A stretch of 64,000 nt of DNA from Pseudomonas sp. J452 (GCF_024666525.1 NZ_CP088294.1:2046001-2110000), one strand, 5' to 3'. Shown: positions 10,380-20,919, numbered from the stretch's first letter. Notes: generated by a model not told the origin, from the letters alone. Made by a program: numbers and translations.

Positions 10380-12884
10380 ATGACGCAAGTCACGGTGAAA
10401 GAACTGGCCCAAGTGGTCGACACACCGGTAGAGCGCCTGCTGCAGCAGATGCGTGAGGCGGGTCTGCCGCACACCAGTGCCGAGCAAGTTGTGACCGACA
10501 ATGAGAAGCAAGCTCTGCTTGCCCACCTCAAGAGCAGCCACGGCGAGAAACTGGAAGAGCCGCGCAAGATCACCTTGCAACGCAAAACCACTACCACCCT
10601 GAAAGTCGCTGGTAGCAAGACCATCAGCGTGGAAGTGCGTAAGAAGAAAACCTACGTCAAGCGCAGCCCTGACGAGATCGAAGCCGAGAAGCAGCGCGAG
10701 CTGGAAGAGCAGCGCGTCGCTCAGGAAGCGGCTCGTCTGAAGGCCGAGCAGGAAGCTGCTCGCCGTGCAGAGGAAGAAGCTCGCAAGCAGCCAGCTGTTG
10801 CAGGCGCTGTAGCGGATGCAGTGGCTGCTCCGGCAGCGGCTCCGGTTATCGCTCCGGTCGAGGCCGCTGCGGCAATCGATCTGGCCGCGGCTGAGCGCAA
10901 GAAAGAAGAACAGCGCCGTCCGGAAAAAGCCCGCAGCGACGATGCCGATCGTCGCGGTGGTGATCGCAAGACCACCCAGCATCGCCCGACCGTCAAGGAA
11001 AAGGCACCGGCTCCGCGTGTTGCTCCGCGTACTGTCGACGAAGAGACCGATGGTTTCCGTCGCGGTGGTCGTGGCAAGGGCAAGCTGAAGAAGCGTAATC
11101 AACATGGGTTCCAGAGCCCAACGGGGCCGATCGTGCGTGATGTAAACATTGGCGAGACCATCACCGTGGCCGACCTGGCCGCACAGATGGCGGTCAAGGG
11201 CGCGGAAATCGTCAAGTTCATGTTCAAGCTGGGCACTCCGGTGACCATCAACCAGGTGCTGGATCAGGAAACTGCCCAGCTGATCGCCGAAGAGTTTGGC
11301 CACAAGGTCAAGCTGGTCAGCGACAACGTCCTGGAAGAGCAGCTGGCCGAATCGTTGAAGTTCGAAGGTGAGTCCTTCCATCGTGCGCCGGTCGTGACCG
11401 TAATGGGTCACGTCGACCACGGTAAGACCTCGCTGCTCGACTACATTCGTCGTGCCAAGGTGGCAGCCGGCGAAGCCGGTGGCATCACCCAGCACATCGG
11501 TGCCTACCACGTCGAAACCGACCGTGGCATGGTCACCTTCCTCGATACCCCGGGCCACGCCGCGTTTACCCAGATGCGTGCGCGTGGTGCCAAGGCGACC
11601 GACATCGTCATCCTCGTGGTGGCGGCGGACGACGGCGTGATGCCGCAGACCCAGGAAGCCGTGCAGCACGCGAAAGCGGCTGGCGTGCCGATCGTGGTTG
11701 CGGTGAACAAGATCGACAAGCCGGGTGCCAACCTGGACAACATCAAGAACGGCCTGGCCGCGCTGGATGTGATTCCGGAAGAGTGGGGCGGCGACACGCC
11801 GTTCGTGAATGTCTCGGCGAAAATGGGTACCGGTGTCGACGAATTGCTCGAAGCCGTCCTGCTGCAAGCCGAAGTGCTGGAGCTCAAAGCTACTCCGTCG
11901 GCTCCGGGCCGCGGCGTTGTGGTCGAGTCGCGCCTGGACAAGGGCCGTGGCTCGGTAGCCACCGTGTTGGTACAGGACGGTACCCTGCGTCAGGGCGACA
12001 TGGTCCTGGTCGGCGTCAACTATGGCCGCGTGCGTGCCATGCTCGACGAGAACGGCAAGCCGATCAAGGAAGCCGGTCCGTCGATTCCAGTCGAGATCCT
12101 CGGCCTGGACGGTACCCCGGATGCGGGCGACGACATGACCGTGGTTGCCGACGAGAAGAAGGCCCGCGAAGTGGCCCTGTTCCGTCAAGGCAAGTTCCGC
12201 GAAGTCAAACTGGCTCGCGCGCATGCTGGCAAGCTGGAAAACATCTTCGAGAACATGGGCCAGGCAGAGAAGAAGACGCTCAACATCGTCCTTAAATCCG
12301 ACGTCCGTGGTTCGCTGGAAGCGCTGCAGGGTTCGCTCAGCGGCCTGGGCAACGACGAAGTGCAAGTGCGTGTGGTCGGTGGCGGTGTCGGTGGTATCAC
12401 CGAATCCGATGCCAACCTGGCGCTGGCCTCCAACGCGGTGCTGTTCGGCTTCAACGTGCGTGCCGACGCCGGTGCGCGCAAGATCGTCGAGGCCGAAGGC
12501 CTGGACATGCGTTACTACAACGTGATCTACGACATCATCGAAGACGTCAAGAAAGCCCTGACCGGCATGCTCGGCAGCGATGTTCGCGAGAATATCCTGG
12601 GTATCGCCGAAGTGCGTGACGTGTTCCGTTCGCCGAAGTTTGGCGCGGTCGCCGGTTGCATGGTGGTCGAAGGTGTCGTGCACCGTAACCGTCCGATTCG
12701 CGTCCTGCGCGAAGACGTGGTGATCTTCGAAGGCGAGCTGGAATCCCTGCGCCGCTTCAAGGACGACATGTCCGAAGTGCGGAATGGCATGGAGTGCGGT
12801 ATCGCGGTGAAGAGCTACAACGACGTCAAGGTCGGCGACAAGATCGAAGTGTTCGAGAAGGTCCAGGTGGCTCGTACGCTGTAA
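10380..12884 (+). CDS. infB: Translation initiation factor IF-2
   Basis: IF-2 is the GTPase that delivers fMet-tRNA to the 30S subunit and promotes subunit joining. The 834-residue product has the N-terminal IF2N domain ([21 protein letters not shown]) and a long charged Ala/Glu/Arg-rich linker (~100-240). The G domain has G1 [10 protein letters not shown]3 DTPGHAAF and G4 NKIDKPGA. Domains II, III and IV follow. A good GAGGAGAG ribosome-binding site lies upstream of ATG 10380. It is co-transcribed with nusA, 26 bp upstream. Confidence 0.97.
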   Translation: MTQVTVKELAQVVDTPVERLLQQMREAGLPHTSAEQVVTDNEKQALLAHLKSSHGEKLEEPRKITLQRKTTTTLKVAGSKTISVEVRKKKTYVKRSPDEIEAEKQRELEEQRVAQEAARLKAEQEAARRAEEEARKQPAVAGAVADAVAAPAAAPVIAPVEAAAAIDLAAAERKKEEQRRPEKARSDDADRRGGDRKTTQHRPTVKEKAPAPRVAPRTVDEETDGFRRGGRGKGKLKKRNQHGFQSPTGPIVRDVNIGETITVADLAAQMAVKGAEIVKFMFKLGTPVTINQVLDQETAQLIAEEFGHKVKLVSDNVLEEQLAESLKFEGESFHRAPVVTVMGHVDHGKTSLLDYIRRAKVAAGEAGGITQHIGAYHVETDRGMVTFLDTPGHAAFTQMRARGAKATDIVILVVAADDGVMPQTQEAVQHAKAAGVPIVVAVNKIDKPGANLDNIKNGLAALDVIPEEWGGDTPFVNVSAKMGTGVDELLEAVLLQAEVLELKATPSAPGRGVVVESRLDKGRGSVATVLVQDGTLRQGDMVLVGVNYGRVRAMLDENGKPIKEAGPSIPVEILGLDGTPDAGDDMTVVADEKKAREVALFRQGKFREVKLARAHAGKLENIFENMGQAEKKTLNIVLKSDVRGSLEALQGSLSGLGNDEVQVRVVGGGVGGITESDANLALASNAVLFGFNVRADAGARKIVEAEGLDMRYYNVIYDIIEDVKKALTGMLGSDVRENILGIAEVRDVFRSPKFGAVAGCMVVEGVVHRNRPIRVLREDVVIFEGELESLRRFKDDMSEVRNGMECGIAVKSYNDVKVGDKIEVFEKVQVARTL

Positions 12885-12905
12885 CGCGCGAGCTGCAATA
12901 CGCAA

Positions 12906-12937
12906 CGCCCGGCCCCGCATAGCGCGGCCGGGCGTTT
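12906..12937 (+). terminator. GC-rich hairpin between infB and rbfA
   Basis: Perfect arms CGCCCGGCC and GGCCGGGCG around an 11-base loop, followed by TTT. It could terminate partially or stabilise the infB mRNA 3' end; rbfA starts 46 bp later with no clear promoter, so read-through is likely. Confidence 0.5.
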
Positions 12938-12983
12938 GCCGCTTTTGTACCCGCTGGCAGTGCCGGCGGGAGAGGTAAGGAAA

Positions 12984-13361
12984 ATGGCCAAGATATACAG
13001 CCGTACCCAGCGTATCGGCGACCAGATCCAGCGCGAGCTGGCGCAGATGATCCCGCGTGAGGTCAAGGACCCGCGCCTGGGCTTCGTCACCGTTACCGCC
13101 GTGGAAGTCAGTCGTGATGTCGGTCACGCCAAGATCTTCATCACCGTCATGGGTGAGAACGATCCAGAAAAGATTCGCCAGAACGTGCGCGTACTGAATG
13201 ACGCTGCCGGTTACCTGCGCATGCTGCTCGGCAAGGCGATGAAACTGCGCAGCGTGCCGCAGTTGCATTTCCACTATGACGAAAGCATCTCCCGCGGCGT
13301 GCACCTGTCCTCGTTGATCGAACGTGCCGTCGCCGAAGACAGCAAGCATCAGGACGATTGA
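12984..13361 (+). CDS. rbfA: Ribosome-binding factor A
   Basis: RbfA binds 16S rRNA helix 1 during 30S maturation and in cold adaptation. The 125-residue protein starts [20 protein letters not shown] at ATG 12984, with a GGTAAGGA site just upstream. It has the KH-like core with [17 protein letters not shown] and the [13 protein letters not shown] strand. An open frame extends upstream without homology, so the internal ATG is the correct start. truB follows one base after the stop. Confidence 0.96.
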   Translation: MAKIYSRTQRIGDQIQRELAQMIPREVKDPRLGFVTVTAVEVSRDVGHAKIFITVMGENDPEKIRQNVRVLNDAAGYLRMLLGKAMKLRSVPQLHFHYDESISRGVHLSSLIERAVAEDSKHQDD

Positions 13362-13362
13362 C

Positions 13363-14280
13363 GTGGCTCAGGTCAAACGTATCCGCCGCAATGTCAGCGG
13401 CATCATCCTGCTCGACAAGCCGCACGGTTTCAGCTCCAACGCCGCGCTGCAGAAGGTGCGCTGGCTGCTGAATGCCGAGAAGGCCGGTCACACCGGCAGC
13501 CTCGACCCGCTGGCCACTGGCGTGTTGCCGCTGTGCTTCGGTGAGGCGACCAAGTTCTCCCAGTATCTTCTGGATGCCGACAAGGGTTACGAGACCCTGG
13601 CCCAGCTCGGCGTGACCACCACCACCGGCGATGCCGAGGGTGATGTGTTGGAGCGCCGTGAGGTGACCGTCGGTCGGGACGATGTGGAAGCGCTGCTGCC
13701 GCGTTTTCGCGGTGAAATCAGCCAGATACCACCGATGTACTCGGCCCTGAAGAAGGATGGCCAGCCGTTGTACAAGCTGGCGCGAGCCGGTGAAGTAGTG
13801 GAGCGCGAGGCGCGTTCTGTTACTATTGCGCGCCTGGAATTACTCAGCCTCGAACAGTCGCAATTGCGCCTGAGCGTGGCCTGCAGCAAAGGCACCTATA
13901 TTCGCACCCTGGTCGAGGATCTCGGCCAGTTGCTCGGTTGCGGTGCCCATGTTGCCGAACTGCGGCGTACCCAGGCCGGTCCGTTCAGCCTGGCGCAGAC
14001 GGTAACCCTGGAAGAGCTGGAACAGGCCCATGCCGAAGGTGGCAACGAGGCCGTGGACCGCTTCCTGCTACCGTCCGACAGCGGCTTGCAACACTGGCCG
14101 CTGCTGCAGTTCAGCGAACACAGCAGCTACTACTGGCTGCATGGGCAGCCGGTACGCGCCCCGGAAGCACCGAAGTTCGGCATGGTGCGGGTGCAGGATC
14201 ACAATGGTCGCTTCATCGGTATCGGTGAAGTGAGCGAAGACGGGCGCATTGCGCCGCGTCGGCTAATTCGGTCGGAATGA
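13363..14280 (+). CDS. truB: tRNA pseudouridine(55) synthase TruB
   Basis: TruB makes pseudouridine 55 in the T loop of elongator tRNAs and acts as a tRNA chaperone. The protein starts at GTG 13363 ((M)[19 protein letters not shown]) and has 305 residues. Motif I is [11 protein letters not shown] and the catalytic motif is [16 protein letters not shown] with the nucleophilic Asp. Tyr/Arg segments [15 protein letters not shown] and the C-terminal PUA-like region complete it. Spacing of one base to rbfA indicates coupling. The 121 bp to rpsO show no gene. Confidence 0.96.
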   Translation: MAQVKRIRRNVSGIILLDKPHGFSSNAALQKVRWLLNAEKAGHTGSLDPLATGVLPLCFGEATKFSQYLLDADKGYETLAQLGVTTTTGDAEGDVLERREVTVGRDDVEALLPRFRGEISQIPPMYSALKKDGQPLYKLARAGEVVEREARSVTIARLELLSLEQSQLRLSVACSKGTYIRTLVEDLGQLLGCGAHVAELRRTQAGPFSLAQTVTLEELEQAHAEGGNEAVDRFLLPSDSGLQHWPLLQFSEHSSYYWLHGQPVRAPEAPKFGMVRVQDHNGRFIGIGEVSEDGRIAPRRLIRSE

Positions 14281-14401
14281 CCGAAACCGTCAGCGGATTC
14301 GTTCGCTGGCGTACGAGGATGGCTGTCAACAGGCACGGTCACCCCTCACTTTTTAATACAGGGAATAGTCCCTGGCCTGTTCACTCTAGGAGCCCATTAC
14401 C

Positions 14402-14671
14402 ATGGCACTGAGCGTTGAAGAAAAAGCCCAAATCGTAACCGACTACAAGCAAGCTGAAGGCGACACCGGTTCTCCGGAAGTGCAAGTTGCACTGCTGACC
14501 GCCAACATCAACAAGCTGCAAGGCCACTTCAAGGCCAACGGCAAAGACCACCACTCCCGTCGTGGCCTGATCCGTATGGTTAACCAGCGTCGTAAGCTGC
14601 TGGATTACCTGAAGGGCAAAGATGCCTCGCGTTACAGCGCCCTGATCGGTCGCCTGGGTCTGCGTCGTTAA
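14402..14671 (+). CDS. rpsO: 30S ribosomal protein S15
   Basis: S15 is an early-binding protein of the 30S platform. The product has 89 residues, the standard length. It begins [20 protein letters not shown] and contains [15 protein letters not shown], the signature [22 protein letters not shown] and the C-terminal LIGRLGLRR. An AGGAG site lies at the correct distance. The rpsO-pnp pairing is conserved; the intergenic hairpin at 14689 separates the messages. Confidence 0.97.
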   Translation: MALSVEEKAQIVTDYKQAEGDTGSPEVQVALLTANINKLQGHFKANGKDHHSRRGLIRMVNQRRKLLDYLKGKDASRYSALIGRLGLRR

Positions 14672-14688
14672 GACGTACACCTGAAGTG

Positions 14689-14753
14689 AGAAGCTGGAAG
14701 TTTTCAGCGGCGAGTGGGTTCAACCCACTTGCGGCTGCGGGCTTCCAGCTTCT
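14689..14753 (+). promoter_or_regulatory. Long rpsO-pnp intergenic hairpin (likely RNase III processing / pnp leader control)
   Basis: Outer arms AGAAGCTGGAAG (14689-14700) and CTTCCAGCTTCT (14742-14753) pair perfectly, and an inner stem AGTGGG/CCCACT closes on TTCAA. A second imperfect hairpin (CTGTCCAAAATCCG ... CGGATTCTGAACAG) follows at 14780-14819. In E. coli a hairpin in this position is cut by RNase III and bound by PNPase to autoregulate pnp; function here is inferred from position and shape. Confidence 0.6.
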
Positions 14754-14884
14754 GGCTTTCTGCAGGAATGATTTAGAGCCTGTCCAAAATCCGCTGCTGC
14801 GGCGCCGGATTCTGAACAGACTTTCGGGGGGCTCGCCCCTCGCTCCACCCGTTTCCCCAAGGCAACAAAGAGAAGGAAAACACC

Positions 14885-16990
14885 GTGAACCCGGTAATCA
14901 AGAAGTTCCAGTTCGGTCAATCGACCGTAACCCTCGAGACTGGCCGTATCGCCCGTCAAGCCTCCGGCGCAGTGCTGGTCACCGTTGACGACGACGTCAC
15001 CGTCCTGGTCGCCGTAACCGGCGCCAAGACTGCCGACCCAAGCAAAGGCTTCTTCCCGCTCTCCGTGCACTACCAGGAAAAAACCTACGCCGCGGGCAAG
15101 ATCCCCGGTGGTTTCTTCAAGCGCGAAGCGCGTCCTTCGGAAAAAGAAACCCTGACCTCGCGTCTGATCGACCGTCCGATCCGTCCGCTGTTCCCGGAAG
15201 GTTTCCAGAACGAAGTGCAGGTCATCTGCACCGTGGTTTCCACCAGCAAGAAGACCGATCCGGACATCGCAGCGATGATCGGTACCTCGGCTGCCCTGGC
15301 CATCTCCGGCATCCCGTTCAACGGCCCGATCGGTGCCGCGCGCGTCGCCTTCCACCCGGAAACCGGCTACCTGCTGAACCCGACCTACGAGCAGCTCAAG
15401 GCTTCCAGCCTGGACATGGTCGTGGCCGGTACCAAAGACGCCGTGCTGATGGTTGAATCCGAAGCCAAAGAGCTGACCGAAGACCAGATGCTGGGCGCCG
15501 TGCTGTTCGCCCACGACGAATTCCAGGCCGTGATCCAGGCCGTGACCGAGCTGGCTGCCGAAGCCGCCAAGCCGACCTGGGACTGGAAAGCCAAGCCCGC
15601 CAACACCGTGCTGCTCGATGCTATCCGCAGCGAGTTCGGCGAGGCCATCTCTCAGGCCTACACCATCATCATCAAGCAGGACCGCTACGCGCGTCTGGGC
15701 GAGCTGAAAGATCAGGTGGTTGCCAAGTTCTCCGGTGAAGAAGGCCAGCCTTCCGCCGGTGAAGTCAAAGAAGCCTTCGGCGAAATCGAATACCGCACCG
15801 TGCGCGAGAACATCGTCAACGGCAAGCCGCGTATCGACGGCCGTGACACCCGCACCGTGCGTGGCCTGAACATCGAAGTCGGCGTGCTCGACAAGACCCA
15901 CGGTTCGGCCCTGTTCACCCGTGGCGAAACCCAGGCTCTGGTGGTTGCCACCCTCGGTACCGCGCGTGACGCACAGCTGCTCGACACCCTCGAAGGCGAG
16001 CGCAAAGACCCCTTCATGCTGCACTACAACTTCCCGCCGTACTCGGTCGGTGAGTGTGGTCGCATGGGCGCCACCGGTCGCCGCGAAATCGGCCACGGCC
16101 GTCTGGCCCGTCGTTCGGTGCAGGCCATGCTGCCGGCCGCCGACGTGTTCCCGTACACCATCCGCGTGGTCTCGGAAATCACCGAATCCAACGGTTCTTC
16201 CTCGATGGCTTCCGTGTGCGGCGCTTCCCTGGCCCTGATGGACGCTGGTGTGCCGATGAAGGCGCCGGTTGCCGGTATCGCCATGGGTCTGGTCAAGGAA
16301 GGCGAGAAGTTCGCCGTTCTGACCGACATCCTCGGTGACGAAGATCACCTGGGTGACATGGACTTCAAGGTTGCCGGTACCGCCAATGGCGTCACCGCAC
16401 TGCAGATGGACATCAAGATCCAGGGCATCACCGAAGAGATCATGGAAATCGCCCTGGGCCAGGCCCTGGAAGCGCGCCTGAACATCCTCGGCCAGATGAA
16501 CCAGGTGATTGCCCAGTCGCGTAGCGAGCTGTCGGCTAACGCCCCGACCATGATCGCGATGAAGATCGACCAGGACAAAATCCGCGACGTCATCGGCAAG
16601 GGTGGCGCGACCATCCGTGGTATCTGCGAAGAGACCAAGGCCTCGATCGACATCGAAGACGACGGCTCGATCAAGATCTTCGGCGAAACCAAGGAAGCGG
16701 CCGAGGCCGCGCGTCAGCGCGTACTGGGCATCACCGCGGAAGCCGAGATCGGCAAGATCTACGTCGGCAAGGTCGAGCGCATCGTCGACTTCGGCGCCTT
16801 CGTCAACATCCTGCCGGGCAAGGACGGTCTGGTGCACATCTCCATGCTGAGCGACGCTCGCGTTGAGAAAGTCACCGACATTCTGAAAGAAGGTCAGGAA
16901 GTTGAAGTACTGGTACTGGACGTGGACAACCGCGGCCGTATCAAGCTGTCGATCAAAGACGTTGCAGCAGCCAAGGCTTCCGGTGTCTAA
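14885..16990 (+). CDS. pnp: Polyribonucleotide nucleotidyltransferase (PNPase)
   Basis: PNPase degrades RNA 3'->5' by phosphorolysis and is a core degradosome component. The 701-residue protein starts at GTG 14885 ((M)[19 protein letters not shown]) after an AAGGAAAA site. It has two RNase PH domains (first with [20 protein letters not shown]; second with [25 protein letters not shown] and the MDFKVAGT metal/phosphate region), then a KH domain ([13 protein letters not shown]) and a C-terminal S1 domain ([18 protein letters not shown]). A strong terminator follows. Confidence 0.97.
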   Translation: MNPVIKKFQFGQSTVTLETGRIARQASGAVLVTVDDDVTVLVAVTGAKTADPSKGFFPLSVHYQEKTYAAGKIPGGFFKREARPSEKETLTSRLIDRPIRPLFPEGFQNEVQVICTVVSTSKKTDPDIAAMIGTSAALAISGIPFNGPIGAARVAFHPETGYLLNPTYEQLKASSLDMVVAGTKDAVLMVESEAKELTEDQMLGAVLFAHDEFQAVIQAVTELAAEAAKPTWDWKAKPANTVLLDAIRSEFGEAISQAYTIIIKQDRYARLGELKDQVVAKFSGEEGQPSAGEVKEAFGEIEYRTVRENIVNGKPRIDGRDTRTVRGLNIEVGVLDKTHGSALFTRGETQALVVATLGTARDAQLLDTLEGERKDPFMLHYNFPPYSVGECGRMGATGRREIGHGRLARRSVQAMLPAADVFPYTIRVVSEITESNGSSSMASVCGASLALMDAGVPMKAPVAGIAMGLVKEGEKFAVLTDILGDEDHLGDMDFKVAGTANGVTALQMDIKIQGITEEIMEIALGQALEARLNILGQMNQVIAQSRSELSANAPTMIAMKIDQDKIRDVIGKGGATIRGICEETKASIDIEDDGSIKIFGETKEAAEAARQRVLGITAEAEIGKIYVGKVERIVDFGAFVNILPGKDGLVHISMLSDARVEKVTDILKEGQEVEVLVLDVDNRGRIKLSIKDVAAAKASGV

Positions 16991-17012
16991 ACCGTAGTCA
17001 GGCAGTAAAGAG

Positions 17013-17041
17013 GAGGGCCCGCTTGCGGGCCCTCTTTTTTT
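17013..17041 (+). terminator. Rho-independent terminator of rpsO-pnp
   Basis: Perfect 10-bp arms GAGGGCCCGC and GCGGGCCCTC with a two-base centre, followed by seven Ts. The bases after it, TTGCCTGCGATTTGCC, recur after the terminator at 37166-37200. Confidence 0.92.
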
Positions 17042-17098
17042 GCCTGCGATTTGCCGGGACAATGGCGGCTCGCGTAGTACCCACAAGGATGTTTGGCG

Positions 17099-18514
17099 AT
17101 GGACATTACCTACTGCCGTTACCACCCCGCACAACCCGCTACCTGGCAGTGCGTGCCGTGCGAGCGGGATTTCGGCGACTGCTGCATTCCGCTGAATGCC
17201 GATGCGCCGGAGCAGGAACCGGTGTGTCCGCTGTGCCGCCAGCGGCTGACCTTTCTCGGCGCGGCGAATACCGCCCAGCCTTTCTGGGAACGCATTCCGC
17301 AATTCTTCCTCTATGGCTTGCAGCAGGGGCCCTTGCTGTTCGCCGTGGCGCTGGCCCTGGCCAGTCTGTTCATGCCGGCCTCGATGCTGCTCTGGCTGGC
17401 GCTGTTCTGTGTGGCCTGCAAATACCTGCAGACAGTGATCGAGACGGCCAGCCAGGGTGGTCGCGATGCGCCCGCGTTGCGCACGGCCTTCGATATCGAA
17501 GGTTTTGGCCTGTTCTGGCGTTTGCTGGTGATCTTCTTCATCGCCTTCGGTGCGCAGTGGCTGGCAGCCGACTTCGACAGTGAGGCGCTGTTCTGGGCGG
17601 TCAGCCTGGGCGTGCAGCTGGTGATCCCGGCCTGCATCATCCGCCTGGCGCTGGACAAGACCCTGGGCGCTGCGCTGAACCCGGACGAAATCGGCCAGGT
17701 GATCAAGGCCATGGGCTGGCGCTACCTGATCCTCTGGGTGTTCCTGTTCATTCTCTGGCAGTCACCGGACTGGGTCACCTACATGCTCTCGAACGGCTTG
17801 CCGAGAGTGGTGCTGATGCCGATTGCCACCCTGCTGTTCGGTTATTTCAGCGTGGTGATGTGCGCCATGATGGGTTACGCGGTGTTCCAGTATCAGGGCG
17901 CGCTGGGCTTTGCCGTGGCCGAGGAGGGCAGCAGTGCCGGTTTCCCTGCCGAGGAGTACCAGCGGCGGCGGGCCCTGGCCGAAGCGGAGATCCGCCTCAA
18001 GGAAGGGCAGAGCAGTCCAGCCCTGGAAATACTGACCCTGGCATTGGAGCGCCTGCCCAATGACCTCAAGCTGAACGAGCGCTTCCATCAGTTGCTCTAT
18101 GGCTTGAATGCCACAGAGCGCTGCCTGCGCCATCTGGCTCATTACCTGCCATTGGCGGCGCGGCTGAATCCACCGCTGGCGGCTACGGCGTTGCTCAATG
18201 CGCGGCGGTTGCAGGCCGATTACCTGCCGGACGATGCCCAGGTCTGTGAGCGCGTGGCACAGGCCCTGATCGAACGGCACAAGATCCGCGAGGGCCTGAG
18301 CCTGTTGCGCAACCTGCATCAGCGCTTCCCCGATTACCCCTTCATTGCCCGTGCCTACCTGCTGGCCGCCCGTGGTTTTGCCGAGGGCCTAGGGCAGCTA
18401 GAGCCGGCGCAGAAGCTGCTCGGGTTTATCCGCACGCGTTACCCGCAGTCGCCCCTGCTGGCTGAGGTCGCCGTGTTGGAAGCGACTATCCAGCGTTTGG
18501 CCGAGCGTAGCTGA
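17099..18514 (+). CDS. Membrane protein with N-terminal zinc ribbon and C-terminal TPR-like region
   Basis: A 471-residue protein in three parts. The first ~45 residues form a B-box-like zinc site: CRYHPAQPATWQC, VPCERDFGDCC and CPLC give paired Cys/His ligands. Residues ~60-270 hold several membrane helices (e.g. LLFAVALALASLFMPASML, LFWRLLVIFFIAFGAQWLA, YLILWVFLFILWQ), resembling the DUF4013-type pattern. Residues ~280-470 are helical repeats of TPR type (ALAEAEIRLKEGQSSPALEI onward). ATG 17099 is preceded by AAGGA. The function is unknown; the architecture suggests a membrane-anchored assembly or scaffolding protein with a cytoplasmic repeat domain. It appears monocistronic, bounded by the pnp terminator and the repeat element at 18514. 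Confidence 0.8.
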   Translation: MDITYCRYHPAQPATWQCVPCERDFGDCCIPLNADAPEQEPVCPLCRQRLTFLGAANTAQPFWERIPQFFLYGLQQGPLLFAVALALASLFMPASMLLWLALFCVACKYLQTVIETASQGGRDAPALRTAFDIEGFGLFWRLLVIFFIAFGAQWLAADFDSEALFWAVSLGVQLVIPACIIRLALDKTLGAALNPDEIGQVIKAMGWRYLILWVFLFILWQSPDWVTYMLSNGLPRVVLMPIATLLFGYFSVVMCAMMGYAVFQYQGALGFAVAEEGSSAGFPAEEYQRRRALAEAEIRLKEGQSSPALEILTLALERLPNDLKLNERFHQLLYGLNATERCLRHLAHYLPLAARLNPPLAATALLNARRLQADYLPDDAQVCERVAQALIERHKIREGLSLLRNLHQRFPDYPFIARAYLLAARGFAEGLGQLEPAQKLLGFIRTRYPQSPLLAEVAVLEATIQRLAERS

Positions 18515-18682
18515 GAACCTGTCTACGATCTGCTGCGCGTCGGCCATACCGCGTTAAAACTGGCCTCGGGATGCTCATTTACAACTTGTAAACTCCGCTC
18601 CCTCGGCCGTTTGACCAGCCGGAGGCTGTTACTAACGTAGCGCCTTGTCTGGCTCTAGCTCGCGAGATCGTCAACAGGTTCT
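18514..18682. repeat. Terminal-inverted-repeat element, copy A (MITE-like)
   Basis: A 169-bp element bounded by AGAACCTGTCTACGATCT and its near-complement AGATCGTCAACAGGTTCT (16 of 18 pair). The interior carries TCGGCCATACCGCGTTAAAA and GACCAGCCGGAGGCTGTTAC, both shared with copy B at 36192. It begins on the last base of the preceding stop codon. It has no coding capacity, so it would be a non-autonomous element mobilised in trans. Confidence 0.75.
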
Positions 18683-18690
18683 AACAATCC

Positions 18691-18739
18691 GTAGCCCGGA
18701 TGCAATCCGGGGGACAATTCCGGATTGCATCCGGGCTAC
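18691..18739. repeat. REP-type palindrome (GTAGCCCGGATGCAATCCGG class)
   Basis: GTAGCCCGGATGCAATCCGG faces its exact reverse complement across a nine-base loop. It lies between two convergent genes and may act as a bidirectional terminator. Relatives occur at 29477, 34238 and 35790. Confidence 0.85.
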
Positions 18740-18741
18740 GC

Positions 18742-20196
18742 TCAGCGCGCCAGATGCTGCTGGTACAAGGCCAGTTGCTGGGTCTGCTCGGCTTCCGGGA
18801 AGGCCTGGCGCAGGAAGCGGCTCAGCTCGCTGACGCCGCTTAGATCCTGACGTTGACCGAGCTGGCGAGCCAGCTGCAGGGTCAGTACGGGAAACTGCGA
18901 CGGCAGTTGCGTGCTGCGGCTCAGGCGGCGCCAGGCGCCCAGTGCGCGCTGCCCCTCGCCGGCGCGAATCAGCGGTGACAGTAGGTGCAGTTGCACGGCC
19001 GGGTGCTGCAGCAGGCGTTGCTCCATTTCGCCGCTGTCATCGGCAATCCGCCTTAGCAGGACCAAGCTTTCACTGTGCTCGGGCAGGGCAAACAGTTGCT
19101 TGAGTACGCCACTGAGCAGGGCCTTGTCCTGGCGCCCGCGGGCTACCGCGTAGAGGCGTTCCAGCAGTGCCGGGCGGCCGGGATAGCGCGCCAGCAGGTC
19201 CGGCCCGCGGCTGGCGGCCTGATCCAGGGCGAACTGGCTGAGCAGTTGATCGAGGGCGGCCAGTTCGCGCTTGAACTGCGCGTCCGGGTCCTCCTTGTGC
19301 AGGTAGGCCTCGTCGACCTTGAGCCGGCCGCCCAGGCGCGGCAGCCACACGGCGAGGAAACCGGCGCCCAGGCCACCGAGGTGGGCGTAGTAGTTGGTGT
19401 TGCCCTCGGCCAGCAGCAGGCCGTACAGCTCCTTGCCCATCCACACCGGCAGAATCCACAGCGCCGGCGCCTTGAAGTAGCCGAACAGCGGGCCGAGCCA
19501 GTAGAAGAAGTTGATCTTGCGCAGGCCGTAGACGCCCAGGTACATGCCCATCAGCCCGGAGATCGCCCCGGAGGCACCGACTCCGCTGACCCAGACCGGA
19601 TCCAGCGCCCACCAGAGCAGGTGCGAGGCCACGCCACTGAGCAGGTACAGGCCCAGATAGACGGCGCGACCCAGGGCGATTTCTAGGGCGAAGCCGAAGA
19701 TGAAGAGGAACAGCATGTTGCCCAGCAGGTGGTCGAAGCTGCCATGCAGGAACATCGCACCGAACAGGCCCTCGACCGTGAACCGGGCCGGGATAAAGCC
19801 GAAGCGCATGCTGCTGATCTGGTCGCGCGCCGCTTCGGCCTTCTGCCGCGCCGCTTGCCAGGCGTTGTCAGCGCGATATTCCGCACGCTGGTGCAGGCCG
19901 TGTTCGAACTCCAGGTCATGCAGGATCAGCGCCGCCAGGTCCTGGCGGCGCATGCCGTCGAGGTATTCGCGCTCGTCCCGGTCCAGCTCCCGGCGCTGGC
20001 TGAAGTCCTCGGTGAAGAGTGCCCGCTCGCGATTGAGCAGGCCGCCGTCGAGGTAGGTGCGCACCGCCGTTTCCTCGCGCGCCTGATCGCCACCCTGGTA
20101 GGCGAAGTAGATCAGGGTGTTGAGCAGGATCAGCAGCAGGGTGATGACGGGCGGGCGTTTCCAGTCCAGCGGGTGTTCGGCCGGGATGATCAGCAT
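18742..20196 (-). CDS. Rhomboid-family intramembrane serine protease with C-terminal extension
   Basis: A 484-residue membrane protein. After a first helix (VITLLLILLNTLIYFAY) and a long soluble loop (~40-140), the rhomboid core shows the HGSFDHLLGNMLFLF segment, the catalytic serine motif GVGASGAISGLMG and the partner histidine in YYAHLGGLGAGF. The last ~180 residues are soluble and helical, with a TPR-like feel. Rhomboids cleave membrane protein substrates within the bilayer; the target here is unknown. The large loop after helix 1 is longer than in minimal rhomboids. Start at MLIIPAEHPLDWKRPP. It is followed (upstream on the chromosome) by three DUF2845 genes on the same strand. Confidence 0.9.
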   Translation of the reverse strand: MLIIPAEHPLDWKRPPVITLLLILLNTLIYFAYQGGDQAREETAVRTYLDGGLLNRERALFTEDFSQRRELDRDEREYLDGMRRQDLAALILHDLEFEHGLHQRAEYRADNAWQAARQKAEAARDQISSMRFGFIPARFTVEGLFGAMFLHGSFDHLLGNMLFLFIFGFALEIALGRAVYLGLYLLSGVASHLLWWALDPVWVSGVGASGAISGLMGMYLGVYGLRKINFFYWLGPLFGYFKAPALWILPVWMGKELYGLLLAEGNTNYYAHLGGLGAGFLAVWLPRLGGRLKVDEAYLHKEDPDAQFKRELAALDQLLSQFALDQAASRGPDLLARYPGRPALLERLYAVARGRQDKALLSGVLKQLFALPEHSESLVLLRRIADDSGEMEQRLLQHPAVQLHLLSPLIRAGEGQRALGAWRRLSRSTQLPSQFPVLTLQLARQLGQRQDLSGVSELSRFLRQAFPEAEQTQQLALYQQHLAR

Positions 20197-20221
20197 GACT
20201 TACTTCCGTGTCGCGAAGGTG

Positions 20222-20509
20222 TTACTGGCCGCGCTTGCTCTCGATGCTCTTCAGGCGTTCCGCTTCGAACATCAGGAAGTAGTACATGCCGTTGCGCGGG
20301 CCATAGACCCACTCTTCCTGTTTGAACTCCTGCTCGCCCTGGGCATTGAGGGTATAGCCGATCACGCTCTGGCTGGCCGGGGCACCGCACTTCATGCGCA
20401 CCTCGCTGCTGCGCTCACCTTCGCTGGCGATGCCGTTGTCGCAACGCATGGAGGCGGCGGCGGAGAAACTGCAGGCAGCCAGCAGGGCACCGATAACGAG
20501 AGTTTTCAT
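20222..20509 (-). CDS. DUF2845 secreted protein, paralogue 1
   Basis: A 95-residue protein with a Sec signal peptide (MKTLVIGALLAACSFSAAAS) and a DUF2845 domain: MRCDNGIASEGERSSEVRMK, the cysteine in CGAPASQSV, the family's EEWVYGPRNGMYYFLMFE strand and a terminal S-KRG. Two conserved cysteines could form a disulfide in the periplasm. It is the most divergent of three tandem copies (with 20557-20859 and 20920-21216). Function unknown. Confidence 0.85.
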   Translation of the reverse strand: MKTLVIGALLAACSFSAAASMRCDNGIASEGERSSEVRMKCGAPASQSVIGYTLNAQGEQEFKQEEWVYGPRNGMYYFLMFEAERLKSIESKRGQ

Positions 20510-20556
20510 CTAGAGCATCCTTGTTCATGGGGGAGGGTAATGTGCAGATTGGCTGC

Positions 20557-20859
20557 TCAGTCGCCGCGTTTGCTGTCGATCTTGATCAGGCGATTGCCTT
20601 CCAGACGCAGGAAATAAAGCATGCCGTTGCGTGGGCCGTAAATCCACTCTTCGATGGCCACTTCGCTGGCGTAACCGTAGTAGTCGACCACTTCGCGGTA
20701 ACCGAGAAAGTCGCGGCTGACTGGCTCGCCACACTTGTCCAGCACCTCGCCGGCCAGGTCGCCAGTGCTGATCAGCTTGCTGCCGCAGCGCAGGGTGGAA
20801 CTGGCCTGTGCAGCTCCAGCGAACAGCAGGCCAAGGACGATCAGCAGGGCGTTGCGCAT
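20557..20859 (-). CDS. DUF2845 secreted protein, paralogue 2
   Basis: A 100-residue protein starting MRNALLIVLGLLFAGAAQAS (signal peptide). The domain has LRCGSKLISTGDLAGEVLDK, CGEPVSRDFLGYREVV and EEWIYGPRNGMLYFLRLEGN. An in-frame start four codons upstream exists; the internal ATG gives a cleaner signal peptide. About half identical to its neighbours by eye, so an old tandem duplication. Confidence 0.87.
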   Translation of the reverse strand: MRNALLIVLGLLFAGAAQASSTLRCGSKLISTGDLAGEVLDKCGEPVSRDFLGYREVVDYYGYASEVAIEEWIYGPRNGMLYFLRLEGNRLIKIDSKRGD

Positions 20860-20919
20860 CGAGAGTTCCACACCGCAGGGGGCTATTGGCCGGCAGCCTA
20901 CACCGGCTTTTGCCGGCTG

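Noticed and set aside
8446..13349. Very long open frames on the minus strand opposite nusA and infB
   Set aside because: They are antisense to conserved genes and have the His/Asp/Gln-rich composition produced by reading high-GC codons backwards; no family motif is visible.
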